The notes below the pieces were generated by a model, which was not told the origin of the DNA, ran no database searches, and worked only from the letters and a program-made list of their open reading frames with translations. The position numbers and the translations under genes were made by a program. This document shows positions 18,876-27,594 of a stretch of DNA of 64,000 bases, in pieces. Source of the DNA: Afipia sp. GTDB taxonomy: Bacteria; Pseudomonadota; Alphaproteobacteria; Rhizobiales; Xanthobacteraceae. Where the stretch lies: positions 62,001-126,000 of the forward strand of contig JAFKER010000016.1 of assembly GCA_017308595.1 (NCBI GenBank), written 5' to 3'. Position 1 is the first letter of the stretch; each line of letters begins with the position of its first letter.

Positions 18876-19604
18876 ATGACTGAGCGAAATCGAACCGACA
18901 AGCTTGAGGCTCCTTCGAACGCCATCGGAAAGATCCTTTCCTTCATCCGTGAGCGCCGCTATCAGCCCTCCGAACGGTTGCCATCAGAACGCGACTTTGC
19001 GGAAAAGTTCGACACCAGTCGCGGCGCGGTTCGAGAGGCTCTGGCCGCACTTGAAACCATGCGAGTGATAGAACGGCGCCCAAATTCTGGAATCTATCTG
19101 CGAAAGATCGAAGAGAGCAGCATCGATGCTCTAGTGCTTTATGCTGAATCCGGAGTTCCATTCGAGGCCAAGGAAATCGCCGACGTCATGGAGGTCCGGC
19201 GCATGCTCGAAGGGCAGGCGGTCAGGTTGGCCTGCACACGCAGGACCGCGGACAACATTCGCGAGATCACCGCCATACTTGAAGAGACCAACAAGCGCCT
19301 ATCCAAAAAGCAAAGCATAGAGCGCGAGGACGAGGCGTTCCATCTTGCGATTTTTGCTGCAACCAAGAACGACATTTTGCTGCGCGTGGCGAGATCGTTC
19401 TACGAACTGTCCAGGCATCGACGGAAGGTCTACTTTGCCGACCAAAATCGAGGTCGACAATCTTATGAGGACCATTGCACCATCTTGGAAGCGATCGAAG
19501 AGCGGCGGGTAGGCCTAGCCGAACAACAGATGAACGCTCACCTCTCGCGAACAGTGGAGGCATGGCAATCGCTTCTAGGGGAAACCAAAGTCACAAAACG
19601 TTAG
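18876..19604 (+). CDS. FadR-subfamily GntR transcriptional regulator
   Basis: This 242-residue regulator has an N-terminal winged HTH (residues 15-75; YQPSERLPSERDFAEKFDTSRGAVREALAALE) and a C-terminal FCD ligand-binding domain with the expected Asp/His metal-site residues (DEAFHLAI near 150; SYEDHCTILEAI near 200). Proteins of this subgroup bind TGGT-N-ACCA dyads and leave DNA when a carboxylate effector binds. Seven such paired sites surround the operons of the first 26 kb, so this is the likely local regulator. It is transcribed away from gor. Confidence 0.9.
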   Translation: MTERNRTDKLEAPSNAIGKILSFIRERRYQPSERLPSERDFAEKFDTSRGAVREALAALETMRVIERRPNSGIYLRKIEESSIDALVLYAESGVPFEAKEIADVMEVRRMLEGQAVRLACTRRTADNIREITAILEETNKRLSKKQSIEREDEAFHLAIFAATKNDILLRVARSFYELSRHRRKVYFADQNRGRQSYEDHCTILEAIEERRVGLAEQQMNAHLSRTVEAWQSLLGETKVTKR

Positions 19605-19656
19605 TCTTGCCGGGCACCCCGTCCGCCATCTCTACGCGAAATACCCACGGTCTAGC

Positions 19657-19680
19657 GCGAAGCACGAGGACGTGCTTCGC
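19657..19680. terminator. Hairpin between convergent genes
   Basis: GCGAAGCAC (19657-19665) pairs perfectly with GTGCTTCGC (19672-19680) across a 6-nt loop. It lies in the 87-bp gap between the regulator stop and the convergent permease stop. There is no clear T-run, so termination from either side is plausible but not certain. Confidence 0.5.
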
Positions 19681-19691
19681 TCGAACAGTGC

Positions 19692-20678
19692 CTAACCTTT
19701 GAGCGCACCCGCCGTCAGCCCTGCGACGAAATATCGATAGCAGAACATAAAGATAACGAACAACGGCAGAGCAATAAGGGTTGCGCCGGCGAGTATCTCA
19801 CCCCAACGCAGATCTTGCGCGCCAAGCATTGATGCCAAGCCCACGGGCAATGTCTTGCGATCATCACTCATGATGAGGATGAGCGCGAATACGTAGTCCG
19901 CCCAGGACAGCAAAAACGAGAAGATGCCGACCGTAATCAAGCCGGGGGCCGAAAGCGGAAGGACCACCTTGATGAAGGCGCCGAATTGGGAACAGCCGTC
20001 CACCATTGCCGCTTCCTCCAGATCGAACGGCATCGATTTGAAAAAGCCCCATAGCAGCCACACCGCCAGCGGCAGCGAAATCGCCAGGTGAGCGATTAGC
20101 AGGCCCCACAAGCTATCGGCTAAGCCAGCTATTCGGAACAAGGCGGACATCGGAATAACCAACATCAATGGCGGAAACATGTAGGCGAACAGCATGGACG
20201 CGACCAACGTCGTTTTGCCCCGAAACCGTAAACGCGTCGCTCCATAAGCAATGAATGATGACAGCGTCGTCGCCACGGCAATCGTAGCCATAGCCATCAT
20301 GACGCTATTAACGAAATTCGCCGGATAGTTCGTAAGCTGCAAGAGTGACTTGTAAGAGCTTAGATCGGGTGGCCAGAAAACCAAGGATGAATCCAGAAAT
20401 AGCTTTTCGGGCGACCTCAGACTGGAGAGGATCATCCAGTAGATCGGGAAGAAGGAATAGATGCAGATTAGCGCAACCGCGGCATACAAACCGACGCGGC
20501 CGGCAATCTGCTTCAGCGACTTGCCGTAATACCGCGTCGTTTTCCCGTGCGAGACTGAAGGTGTGGAGTCTGAGATTTCTCTTCCTGAGCCGCTAGAGCT
20601 ATGCAACATCCGCACCGCTCGTGAACCAACGACGACAGCGGCAGCAGAGCGGGCTTGATTTTGAGTCGACATCGTCAT
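19692..20678 (-). CDS. Carbohydrate-type ABC permease, MalG/UgpE family
   Basis: This 328-residue permease has about six membrane segments and the EAA loop EEAAMVDGCSQFGAFIKVVLPLSAPGL near residues 225-250, typical of the MalG/UgpE (CUT1) group. The first 60 residues are a longer, polar, cytosolic leader than usual. Its start overlaps the stop of the partner permease by 4 nt (ATGA). The partner binding-protein gene is broken, so function of the whole importer is in doubt. Confidence 0.88.
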   Translation of the reverse strand: MTMSTQNQARSAAAVVVGSRAVRMLHSSSGSGREISDSTPSVSHGKTTRYYGKSLKQIAGRVGLYAAVALICIYSFFPIYWMILSSLRSPEKLFLDSSLVFWPPDLSSYKSLLQLTNYPANFVNSVMMAMATIAVATTLSSFIAYGATRLRFRGKTTLVASMLFAYMFPPLMLVIPMSALFRIAGLADSLWGLLIAHLAISLPLAVWLLWGFFKSMPFDLEEAAMVDGCSQFGAFIKVVLPLSAPGLITVGIFSFLLSWADYVFALILIMSDDRKTLPVGLASMLGAQDLRWGEILAGATLIALPLFVIFMFCYRYFVAGLTAGALKG

Positions 20679-21547
20679 CGTCCCTGCTTGGCCTCGTCGA
20701 TCGGAAAAACCCTGAGGTAAATCAAGATAATGCTCGCCAACATCAAGAACGAGATGGTGGCGACAGCGGCCCCCCCTCCCAAGTCGAACTCGAGAAACGC
20801 TTTTCGGTAGGCCAACGTGGGAAGCGTCTCGGTTTCGTTGAGCGGTCCGCCCTTCGTTAGAAGCCAGATCACGTCGAACTTGTTGAACATCCAGATCCCT
20901 CTCAGGAGGATGACCACGATCAACACTGACCTCAATCCTGGCAGCGTGACATGCCAGAATTGCTTCATAACCCCTGCTCCATCGACCCGGGCCGCTTCAT
21001 ACAGTTGAGCCGGAATGGATTGAAGGCCGGCAAGAACACAGGTCACGACAAACGGCGTCCAGATCCAAACGCTAACAAGGACAATAGTCGCCTTCGCGCT
21101 CGTTGAATTACCTCCCCAATCGAACATCCCATATCCGAATGACGCGAAGACACTCTTGAGAAGGCCGTAGTTGGGATCAAGAATCCACTGCGTGATGAGG
21201 CAGGCGACGACCGTCGGAAGAAAATACGGCACGATTGACAGCGCCCGCACGACAGTCTGCCCCACAAACTGCCTATTGAGGACGAGCGCAATGGTGACGC
21301 CGAGAACGACTTGCAGCACGATCGCCGAGATGGCGATCGTGACACCGTTTAACAGCGAGCCCCAGAACAGCGGCTCACTAAGAACCTTCACGTAATTGCC
21401 AAGTCCCACCCACTGCGGCGGGTCGATGAACGACGCCGCTGTGTAGAAGGAGAGCTTTATCGAATAGAGGAGAGGTCCGCCAACAATTGTACCGAGTACC
21501 AGTACACCCCCGATGAACAAACCGATGATTCGCCAGTCCTGTCGCAT
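20675..21547 (-). CDS. Carbohydrate-type ABC permease, MalF/UgpA family
   Basis: This 290-residue CUT1-type permease has the EAA motif YEAARVDGAGVMKQFWHVTLPGL near residues 180-205 and six predicted membrane segments. It forms the channel with the downstream permease. It lies 32 nt after the binding-protein pseudogene on the same strand. Confidence 0.88.
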   Translation of the reverse strand: MRQDWRIIGLFIGGVLVLGTIVGGPLLYSIKLSFYTAASFIDPPQWVGLGNYVKVLSEPLFWGSLLNGVTIAISAIVLQVVLGVTIALVLNRQFVGQTVVRALSIVPYFLPTVVACLITQWILDPNYGLLKSVFASFGYGMFDWGGNSTSAKATIVLVSVWIWTPFVVTCVLAGLQSIPAQLYEAARVDGAGVMKQFWHVTLPGLRSVLIVVILLRGIWMFNKFDVIWLLTKGGPLNETETLPTLAYRKAFLEFDLGGGAAVATISFLMLASIILIYLRVFPIDEAKQGR

Positions 21548-21579
21548 AGCCTCGGGCCTCTATTCACCAGTTCCGATGC

Positions 21580-22808
21580 TCAGCCAATTTTTCGGATTCG
21601 ATCGGCGGCGGCTTTCACGCAGTCGCTTGACGACATGTTCTTAAGAACCCGATTTTGCAGCATCTCCGGCATAATGTTCGCATCAAAGACCTTGCACGGT
21701 CGCAGATCAAACGACGGACCCGTCATATCTATTGAGTTAAGAACCGTCTTGCTGTCTTCATCAATGAACGACTTCATCTGCTCCATCGTCGCCCAATGCT
21801 TCTGAATCATCGGATGATTTTTCCACCGTGGATCTTCGTAAATGTCCAATCGCGCCGGTTGGAAATTCATCCAGGCGGAGTGCAGCCAGCGAATATAGTG
21901 CGCGTCAATAAACCATTGTAGAAACTTAAAGGCCGCCTCAGTCTGCTTAGTCTTGTAAAGAATAAAGCCATCGAAGGCGAAGGACAGTGCGTTCTGCTTA
22001 CCAGCACTGTCTGGAGAAGCGAAAATACCATACTTGTTTGCGAGGTCCGGATTGCGAGCTTCCAGCGCCTCGACTACGCGGCCCGAATAGACGGTATGCG
22101 CAACCTTTCCCGTCGCGAAAAGACTCATCAGCTCAGCATAGCTGACCGTGTTCATGCCAGCCGGCATCGTTTTATAAAGATCGGCATATAGATCGAGAAA
22201 ACGGCCGGTCGGTCCGGCATTCCCCGGCGCATCGAGAACGACGTTCCACTTGTCGTCATAAAACTTCGGCGCGTCTGCAAACAAGTTGCCGAAGCTCGCC
22301 CAGTTGGTGGCACTGTCACTCGCGAGCGGTATGACGCACCCCCCTCGCTCTATGTTGCCATCCTTCGCGACAGTCAGCGCCCGGCAATTCTCAAGGAACT
22401 CGGCCCATGTGTTGGGAACCTTCAGGCCCTTCTCCTGATACAGATCTTTTCTGTAGAAAACCGTCACCAAATTGTAGTCATAGGGATAGAACCAATTTTC
22501 TCCCTTATATGACCAGGTTCCCTGCTTCCCCCACGAATATTTTTTGACAAGATCCGTCAACGGCACGATGTGACCCGCCATCGCGTATTGCAAGATGTGC
22601 GCAATGTATCCCGCCGTGGCGATATCGTAAGGAGCGCCAGCATTGATGGCCGCCATCGACTTCGCATAACCACCACTAATCGGCGTCGAGTCGACGACGA
22701 TTTTTACGCCGAACTTGCTCTCGTATTCGTCGTTTTGAGAAAACGCCGCCGATCGATGTCGCTCACGTTAGCCTTGGAACTCGGCGCGCCTAAGCTGAGC
22801 TTGTCCAT
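21580..22808 (-). pseudogene. Extracellular solute-binding protein (family 1), broken in its signal region
   Basis: A 358-residue mature-like frame (from 22656, MAAINAGAPYDIATAGY) matches family 1 sugar-type binding proteins, and it stays in frame upstream to about 22766 (NDEYESKFGVKIVVDSTPISGG). The real start is ATG 22808 with GGGAGAG upstream. It begins a twin-arginine leader (SDIDRRRFLKTT) in another frame and stops at 22704. The hydrophobic core of the leader and the first mature strand are missing where the frames meet near 22730. This looks like a short deletion with a frame change. The remaining ORF has no export signal, so the product is unlikely to work. A sequencing error alone would not restore the lost hydrophobic segment. 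Confidence 0.75.
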
Positions 22809-23928
22809 GAAGTTCTCTCCCGTTGCCATTTTCGCCTTTCGTCGAGGTCCGCCTCAGTGTCTTGCCGCTCTCGCGCGAGAACAGGTGCAACTTCTCTTGA
22901 GACAAATTCACAAAAATTCGGTCGCCCGCCCTCAGCGCATCGTCCCGAGCAAATACCGCGCGGATTTTGTTGCCATCGATCTTACCCAGCACATAGGTTT
23001 GCGCGCCGATTTGCTCGACCAAGCCGACTACCAGCTCAAAAGCCGTGGAGGTTTCCGCGCGCTCGATGTGCTCGGGCCTAATGCCAAGCGTGACATCCCT
23101 TTCCGCTTCGGAGAATGACTGGGCAGGCAAGTTGACGCTCAAACCGCCGGAGCGCATTACGAGCGCGCCCCCGTCGCGCATCAACCCGCCATCAATCAGG
23201 TTCATCTCTGGAGACCCGATGAAAGTCGCCACGAAGGCGTTCGCGGGCCGATCATAAAGGTCAAGCGGACTGCCCGCCTGTTGGATGAATCCGTCACGCA
23301 TGATCACGATACGATCGCCGAGCGTCATGGCCTCGACCTGATCGTGGGTAACAAATATCATCGTCGCGCCCAATCGGGCGTGTAGCGTCGCAATCTCTTC
23401 TCGCGTCCGGACCCGCAGCTTCGCATCAAGGTTCGAGAGGGGTTCGTCGAGGAGGAATACGTCGGGATCTCTGACTAACGCGCGACCAAGCGCTACGCGC
23501 TGCATCTGACCACCCGACAATTGGCGTGGCTTGCGCTCCAGCAGGGCCTCCAATCCGAGACTTGATGCCGCGCTGCGCACCCGACGATCGATCTCCTGCT
23601 GTGGCGTCCTACGGACCCGAAGGCCGAAGGCCATGTTTTCGAAGACCGTCTTCTGTGGATAGAGAGCGTAGTTCTGAAAAACCATCGCAATGTTGCGATC
23701 TTTCGGCGGAAGCGCGGTGACGTCCCTTCCGTCGATCAGAATCTTGCCGAATGTGACGTCATCTAGACCGGCGAGCATTCGCAACGTCGTGGACTTGCCG
23801 CAGCCGGACGGGCCGACGAACACGACCAGTTCGCCATCGGCAATATCCAACGAAAAGTCCTGAACGGCCCATGGCCCTCGATCTCCTCCAAAGGATTTCG
23901 CGACATTCTGGAGAGTTACTCGCGCCAT
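22768..23928 (-). CDS. ABC transporter ATP-binding protein, UgpC/MalK family
   Basis: This 386-residue ATPase has Walker A GPSGCGKST near residue 40, signature LSGGQMQR near 135, Walker B VFLLDEPLSNLDA near 160, and a C-terminal TOBE domain. Typical family members end near LHLFDRESG.ALR; here the frame runs about 25 residues further across the ribosome site and start of the binding-protein gene. That suggests the normal stop was lost, perhaps with the same event that damaged the binding protein. It is the first gene of the importer operon, with an operator pair 41-65 nt upstream. Confidence 0.88.
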   Translation of the reverse strand: MARVTLQNVAKSFGGDRGPWAVQDFSLDIADGELVVFVGPSGCGKSTTLRMLAGLDDVTFGKILIDGRDVTALPPKDRNIAMVFQNYALYPQKTVFENMAFGLRVRRTPQQEIDRRVRSAASSLGLEALLERKPRQLSGGQMQRVALGRALVRDPDVFLLDEPLSNLDAKLRVRTREEIATLHARLGATMIFVTHDQVEAMTLGDRIVIMRDGFIQQAGSPLDLYDRPANAFVATFIGSPEMNLIDGGLMRDGGALVMRSGGLSVNLPAQSFSEAERDVTLGIRPEHIERAETSTAFELVVGLVEQIGAQTYVLGKIDGNKIRAVFARDDALRAGDRIFVNLSQEKLHLFSRESGKTLRRTSTKGENGNGRELHGQAQLRRAEFQG

Positions 23929-23968
23929 ACAGCCAGACCTTCACGTTCTTCCCGGTATTTTCATTAAT

Positions 23969-23993
23969 TGGTTAAACCAATTTGGCAGGACCG
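23969..23993. promoter_or_regulatory. Operator pair 5 (FadR-type dyads) before the sugar-type ABC operon
   Basis: TTGGTTAAACCAA (23968-23980) is a perfect 13-bp palindrome, and TGGCAGGACCG follows at 14-bp spacing (23983-23993). It is the nearer of two operator pairs to the minus-strand ATPase start at 23928. Confidence 0.7.
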
Positions 23994-24026
23994 TATGTCG
24001 CGTGATGCGCGGTGTCAAGCAGCATT

Positions 24027-24051
24027 TGGTTTGACCAATCTGGTCGCTCCA
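24027..24051. promoter_or_regulatory. Operator pair 6 (FadR-type dyads) before the CoA-transferase
   Basis: TGGTTTGACCA (24027-24037) and TGGTCGCTCCA (24041-24051), 14 bp apart, lie 65-89 nt upstream of the plus-strand CoA-transferase start. With pair 5 this gives one site for each divergent unit. Confidence 0.7.
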
Positions 24052-24115
24052 CATATAGTTAGTGCGGCCTCGCACGGCGCGCGGCTATTTGACCCGCAGA
24101 CTTCAAGGAAGCGTG

Positions 24116-25363
24116 ATGGCTGGACCGTTGGCAGGTTATCGAGTGCTGGATCTTTCGAGAATCCTCGCGGGGCCTTGGTTAGCGCAGTTGCTGTCTGATC
24201 TAGGAGCCGAGGTTTGGAAGATCGAACGCCCTGGCACCGGCGACGATACGCGGCAGTGGGGCCCGCCCTTTCTGCGGAAAGACGGTGGAATTGATACGAC
24301 CGAAAGCGCGTATTTCCTGAGCGCCAATCGCGGCAAGCATTCGATATGCGTCGATATATCGACTGACGAGGGTAGCGCCATTGTGCGCGCACTTGCCCAG
24401 CAAGCCGATCTCGTGATCGAGAACTACAAGGTCGGCGACATGGCGCGTTACGGCCTCGACTACGAGGCGCTTAAAAGGGTCAAGCCTGACATCATTTACT
24501 GTTCCATCACCGGCTATGGCCAGACCGGCCCGATGAAGGACGTCGCAGGATACGATATGGCCATTCAGGCCATCGGCGGCCTGATGAGCATTACCGGAGA
24601 GAGTGATGACAAGCCAGGCGGGGGTCCGCAGAAGGTCGGGGTTCCGATCGTCGATATTCTCACTGGCATGTATAGCGCCGCCGGCGTCATCTCCGCATTA
24701 CTGCATCGCGAACGCACCGGAGAAGGACAGCATATCGACATGGCACTGCTGGACGTCCAGGTCGCGGTTCTCGCCAACCAAAATTTGAATTTCCTCACGA
24801 CCGGCACGCCGCCGAAACGGTTCGGCAACGCGCATCCAAACATCGTTCCATATCAGGTCTTCAGAACCAGCGACGGTTCCTTCGTGCTCGCCGTTGGTAA
24901 TGATCAGCAATTCCGGAAGTTCTGTGCAGCTACTGGTTTAAGCGGCCTGGCAACCGATAGCCGTTTCGTCACTAACACCGACCGGCTTAAGAATCGTGAT
25001 CAACTCATCCCCCTACTCGATGCGCATCTGATACAGCAGACGACCCAGCATTGGATTTCCATTCTGGAGCCCGTGGGCGTGCCTTGCGCACCGATCAACC
25101 GGCTGGATCAGGTGTTCGCTCACCCTCAGGTTATCCATCGGGAGATGCAGGTCAATCTTCCTCATTCTTCCGGAACAACAGCCCCTCTCGTCGCCAATCC
25201 GATAAAGTTTTCCGGAACGAAGATCGAATATGCCAAAGGACCGCCGCGGCGAGGCGAGGATACTGCAAACATCCTCAAGTCGATACTGAAGTACGACTCG
25301 GCGGCCATCCAAGATCTAAGTGAGCGACGGATCATCGATATCGGACGTCCCGAAGTCGGCTAG
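24116..25363 (+). CDS. CaiB/BaiF (class III) CoA-transferase
   Basis: This 415-residue class III CoA-transferase has the family start GYRVLDLSRILAGPW..QLLSDLGAEVWKIERPG, then VENYK-type and YCSITGYGQTGP segments, and AGYDMAIQAIGG, in which an aspartate of this region acts as the acyl acceptor. I chose ATG 24116 because AAGGAA precedes it; the longer frame from 24062 has no ribosome site. It moves CoA between carboxylic acids in the cytosol and could prime the acid substrate of this pathway, in parallel with the CoA ligase. Confidence 0.92.
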   Translation: MAGPLAGYRVLDLSRILAGPWLAQLLSDLGAEVWKIERPGTGDDTRQWGPPFLRKDGGIDTTESAYFLSANRGKHSICVDISTDEGSAIVRALAQQADLVIENYKVGDMARYGLDYEALKRVKPDIIYCSITGYGQTGPMKDVAGYDMAIQAIGGLMSITGESDDKPGGGPQKVGVPIVDILTGMYSAAGVISALLHRERTGEGQHIDMALLDVQVAVLANQNLNFLTTGTPPKRFGNAHPNIVPYQVFRTSDGSFVLAVGNDQQFRKFCAATGLSGLATDSRFVTNTDRLKNRDQLIPLLDAHLIQQTTQHWISILEPVGVPCAPINRLDQVFAHPQVIHREMQVNLPHSSGTTAPLVANPIKFSGTKIEYAKGPPRRGEDTANILKSILKYDSAAIQDLSERRIIDIGRPEVG

Positions 25364-25671
25364 GGGCCAAGAGCCCATATCACTCGTCGAATCGTCTCTT
25401 GGTCCGGCTGGATGGCAGGTTTGGCAGGAGCGAGCAGCAAAACGGCGAGCCCTGCGCCGAGGAGCAGGAACGCGGCCACGATCCTCCGGTATTGAAACAT
25501 GAGACGAGCTCTCCGTTGACTACCAGGCCTTCGTCGCTATAATTGGATCGACCTGATTGGTAGGACCAATTATAGTTTGGCGATGGCTTTTGCAAGTCGG
25601 GAAGGCCTGACCTTGGCGAAACTGGTCGCAAAAACGAACCGATCGTCGGCTTTTGAAATAGGGGACGGAGG
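25364..25671. other. Intergenic region before the GMC gene
   Basis: I find no supported gene in these 308 bp. The only feature I can support is the operator pair at 25544-25568. Short ORFs here lack ribosome sites and family resemblance. Confidence 0.5.
25544..25568. promoter_or_regulatory. Operator pair 7 (FadR-type dyads) before the GMC oxidoreductase
   Basis: TTGGTAGGACCAA (25557-25569) contains the perfect dyad TGGTAGGACCA (25558-25568). A weaker half-pair, TGGATCGACCT, lies exactly 14 bp upstream (25544-25554). The main site is identical to that at 17174. It is 104-128 nt before the GMC start codon. Confidence 0.7.
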
Positions 25672-27264
25672 ATGAAGCTCTCGAAATACGATTATATCGT
25701 TGTCGGCGCAGGATCGGCAGGATGCGTGCTCGCCGCTCGATTGAGCGAAGATCCCAACGTCAAGGTGTTGCTGCTCGAGGCCGGACGTCCCTCTTCTTCA
25801 ATCTTCGTTCACATGCCGGCGGGCATTCGCGTGCTCTACACGAGTCCGAAGCATAACTGGCAATTTTGGACCGAACCGCAGACCGAACTCAACAATCGCA
25901 AGATCTATATTCCCCGTGGCAAGGTGGTGGGAGGGTCGTCCGCCATCAACTCCATGATTGCGATCCGGGGAAATCCTCAGGATTACGACTCATGGGAAGC
26001 GCAAGGCTGTCGTGGGTGGGGGTACGAAAACCTCCGCCCCTACCTTAGAAAAATCGAGGACGCCGCCCAGGTAACGTCCCAGCCCGATCAGGACCGAGGT
26101 TATTCGGGTCCGATCCGACTTTCTTATGGCGTGTTGCAGCATCCAATCTCGAAGGCATTTATTGAGAGCGCCAAGTCGGCAGGCCTCCCCGAGAACAACG
26201 GCTTCAATGGTCCGTCTCAGATGGGCGCAGGCTTCTACGAACTTACGATTTCAGACGGCAAGCGTTCAGGTGCTTTCAAGTTTCTCGACCAGGGGAAAGG
26301 ACGAAGCAATCTGACCATCATGGCCAACACTCAGGTTCGGCGCCTCGCGGTCGAAGGCACGCGCGTTCGGGGTGTTGTCATTGACCACAACGGGCGTGAG
26401 GTCACCGTTTCGGCCGAACGAGAAGTCTTGCTGACTTCCGGGGCCATTGGTTCGCCGCAATTACTGATGCTGTCAGGAATTGGACCGGCCGATCACCTCC
26501 GTTCACTCGGCATCAAGCCGGTGCTCGATTCCGCCGGCGTTGGAAGCAATCTGCAAGATCATTTGGATTGCGCAATTCGATTGGAGGCGTCGCAGCCGAT
26601 CACACTGACGCCGTACATCGGATTGTTCAGAGGTGCCTTGGCCGGCGCACAATATATGCTCCGAGGCACGGGGCCCGGCACCTCACAGGGGGTCGAAGCC
26701 GGAGCCTTCTGGGGGCCCGATAAAACCTCATCGTGGCCTGAGTGGCAGGCTCATCTCATCGTCGCGCTGCGAAACCCGCCGCAGGGCGAGCGCGTCCCGC
26801 ACGGCTTTGCCATTCGCGTATGCCAGCTTCGTCCGAAGAGTCGTGGAACGCTGCGCCTGCGGTCGGCCGATCCCTTCGTCGCGCCGGCGATCGACCCCCG
26901 CTTTCTATCCGATGAAAGTGATTTCGTCAGCATGCAAGAAGGCGTTCGGCAGATGTGCGAGATCATCGATCAGCCGGCGCTCCGAAAACACATTAAGCGC
27001 AAACTCGATATCGATCCGTTTACCAGCACGGAATCCCGCAAAAAGTGGATACGAGCCCGCGCAGAAACGATCTACCACCCGGTCGGAACATGTCGCATGG
27101 GTGAGGATCGCGACGCCGTGGTCGATAGCAAGCTTCGGGTTCGGGGCATCGACAATCTACGCGTTATCGACGGTTCACTTATGCCGACCGTGATCAGCGG
27201 AAACACCAATCTGCCGATCATGGCTATGGCGGAGAAAGCTGCAGAGTTGATTGCCGGGAAGTGA
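25672..27264 (+). CDS. GMC-family FAD alcohol dehydrogenase/oxidase
   Basis: This 530-residue GMC oxidoreductase has the N-terminal dinucleotide fold VVGAGSAGCVLAARLSED at residues 11-28, GMC signature 1 PRGKVVGGSSAINSM near 85, signature 2 GAIGSPQLLMLSGIGP near 260, and the catalytic histidine segment HPVGTCRMG near 465. The ATG is preceded by GGACGGAGG. The choline-dehydrogenase-like branch includes alcohol, glycol and polyethylene-glycol dehydrogenases. Within this regulon it would make the aldehyde that the ALDH at 14.0-15.5 kb can oxidise. Substrate not provable from sequence. Confidence 0.9.
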   Translation: MKLSKYDYIVVGAGSAGCVLAARLSEDPNVKVLLLEAGRPSSSIFVHMPAGIRVLYTSPKHNWQFWTEPQTELNNRKIYIPRGKVVGGSSAINSMIAIRGNPQDYDSWEAQGCRGWGYENLRPYLRKIEDAAQVTSQPDQDRGYSGPIRLSYGVLQHPISKAFIESAKSAGLPENNGFNGPSQMGAGFYELTISDGKRSGAFKFLDQGKGRSNLTIMANTQVRRLAVEGTRVRGVVIDHNGREVTVSAEREVLLTSGAIGSPQLLMLSGIGPADHLRSLGIKPVLDSAGVGSNLQDHLDCAIRLEASQPITLTPYIGLFRGALAGAQYMLRGTGPGTSQGVEAGAFWGPDKTSSWPEWQAHLIVALRNPPQGERVPHGFAIRVCQLRPKSRGTLRLRSADPFVAPAIDPRFLSDESDFVSMQEGVRQMCEIIDQPALRKHIKRKLDIDPFTSTESRKKWIRARAETIYHPVGTCRMGEDRDAVVDSKLRVRGIDNLRVIDGSLMPTVISGNTNLPIMAMAEKAAELIAGK

Positions 27265-27422
27265 CCCAATGTTCTCTCCCTCAATGGCAGGAACAATCTG
27301 AAACCCTGCCTTTCATCGCACAGGCCATCGCTTGATTTCCCGTGGTCCCGCTCGTTGTCGGCGGTCTGACGCGAAGGTGTCAGTAAATGGCAGCAAGCGC
27401 CTGAGGGCGTCCTCCCTAGACT

Positions 27423-27457
27423 GCCCGGGGTCCGATGACGGGTCCCGGGCTTCTTTT
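27423..27457 (+). terminator. Rho-independent terminator after the GMC gene
   Basis: GCCCGGGGTCC (27423-27433) pairs with GGGTCCCGGGC (27440-27450) as an 11-bp stem with two G-U pairs and a 6-nt loop, followed by TTCTTTT. It lies in the 330-bp gap 27265-27594, in which I see no gene. It separates the catabolic block from the quorum-sensing genes. Confidence 0.75.
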
Positions 27458-27594
27458 ATGGATTTGAGTACCCTTTTGGACATCACCCGCAATCGTCAAC
27501 GATGTCCGTGCTGCTCTGACCGTTCGATAAGGAAGGTTTAACCGGGACAGCCGTGCCGGAGATCAAGTACCGACGCCACCTAACCTAGCTCGAC

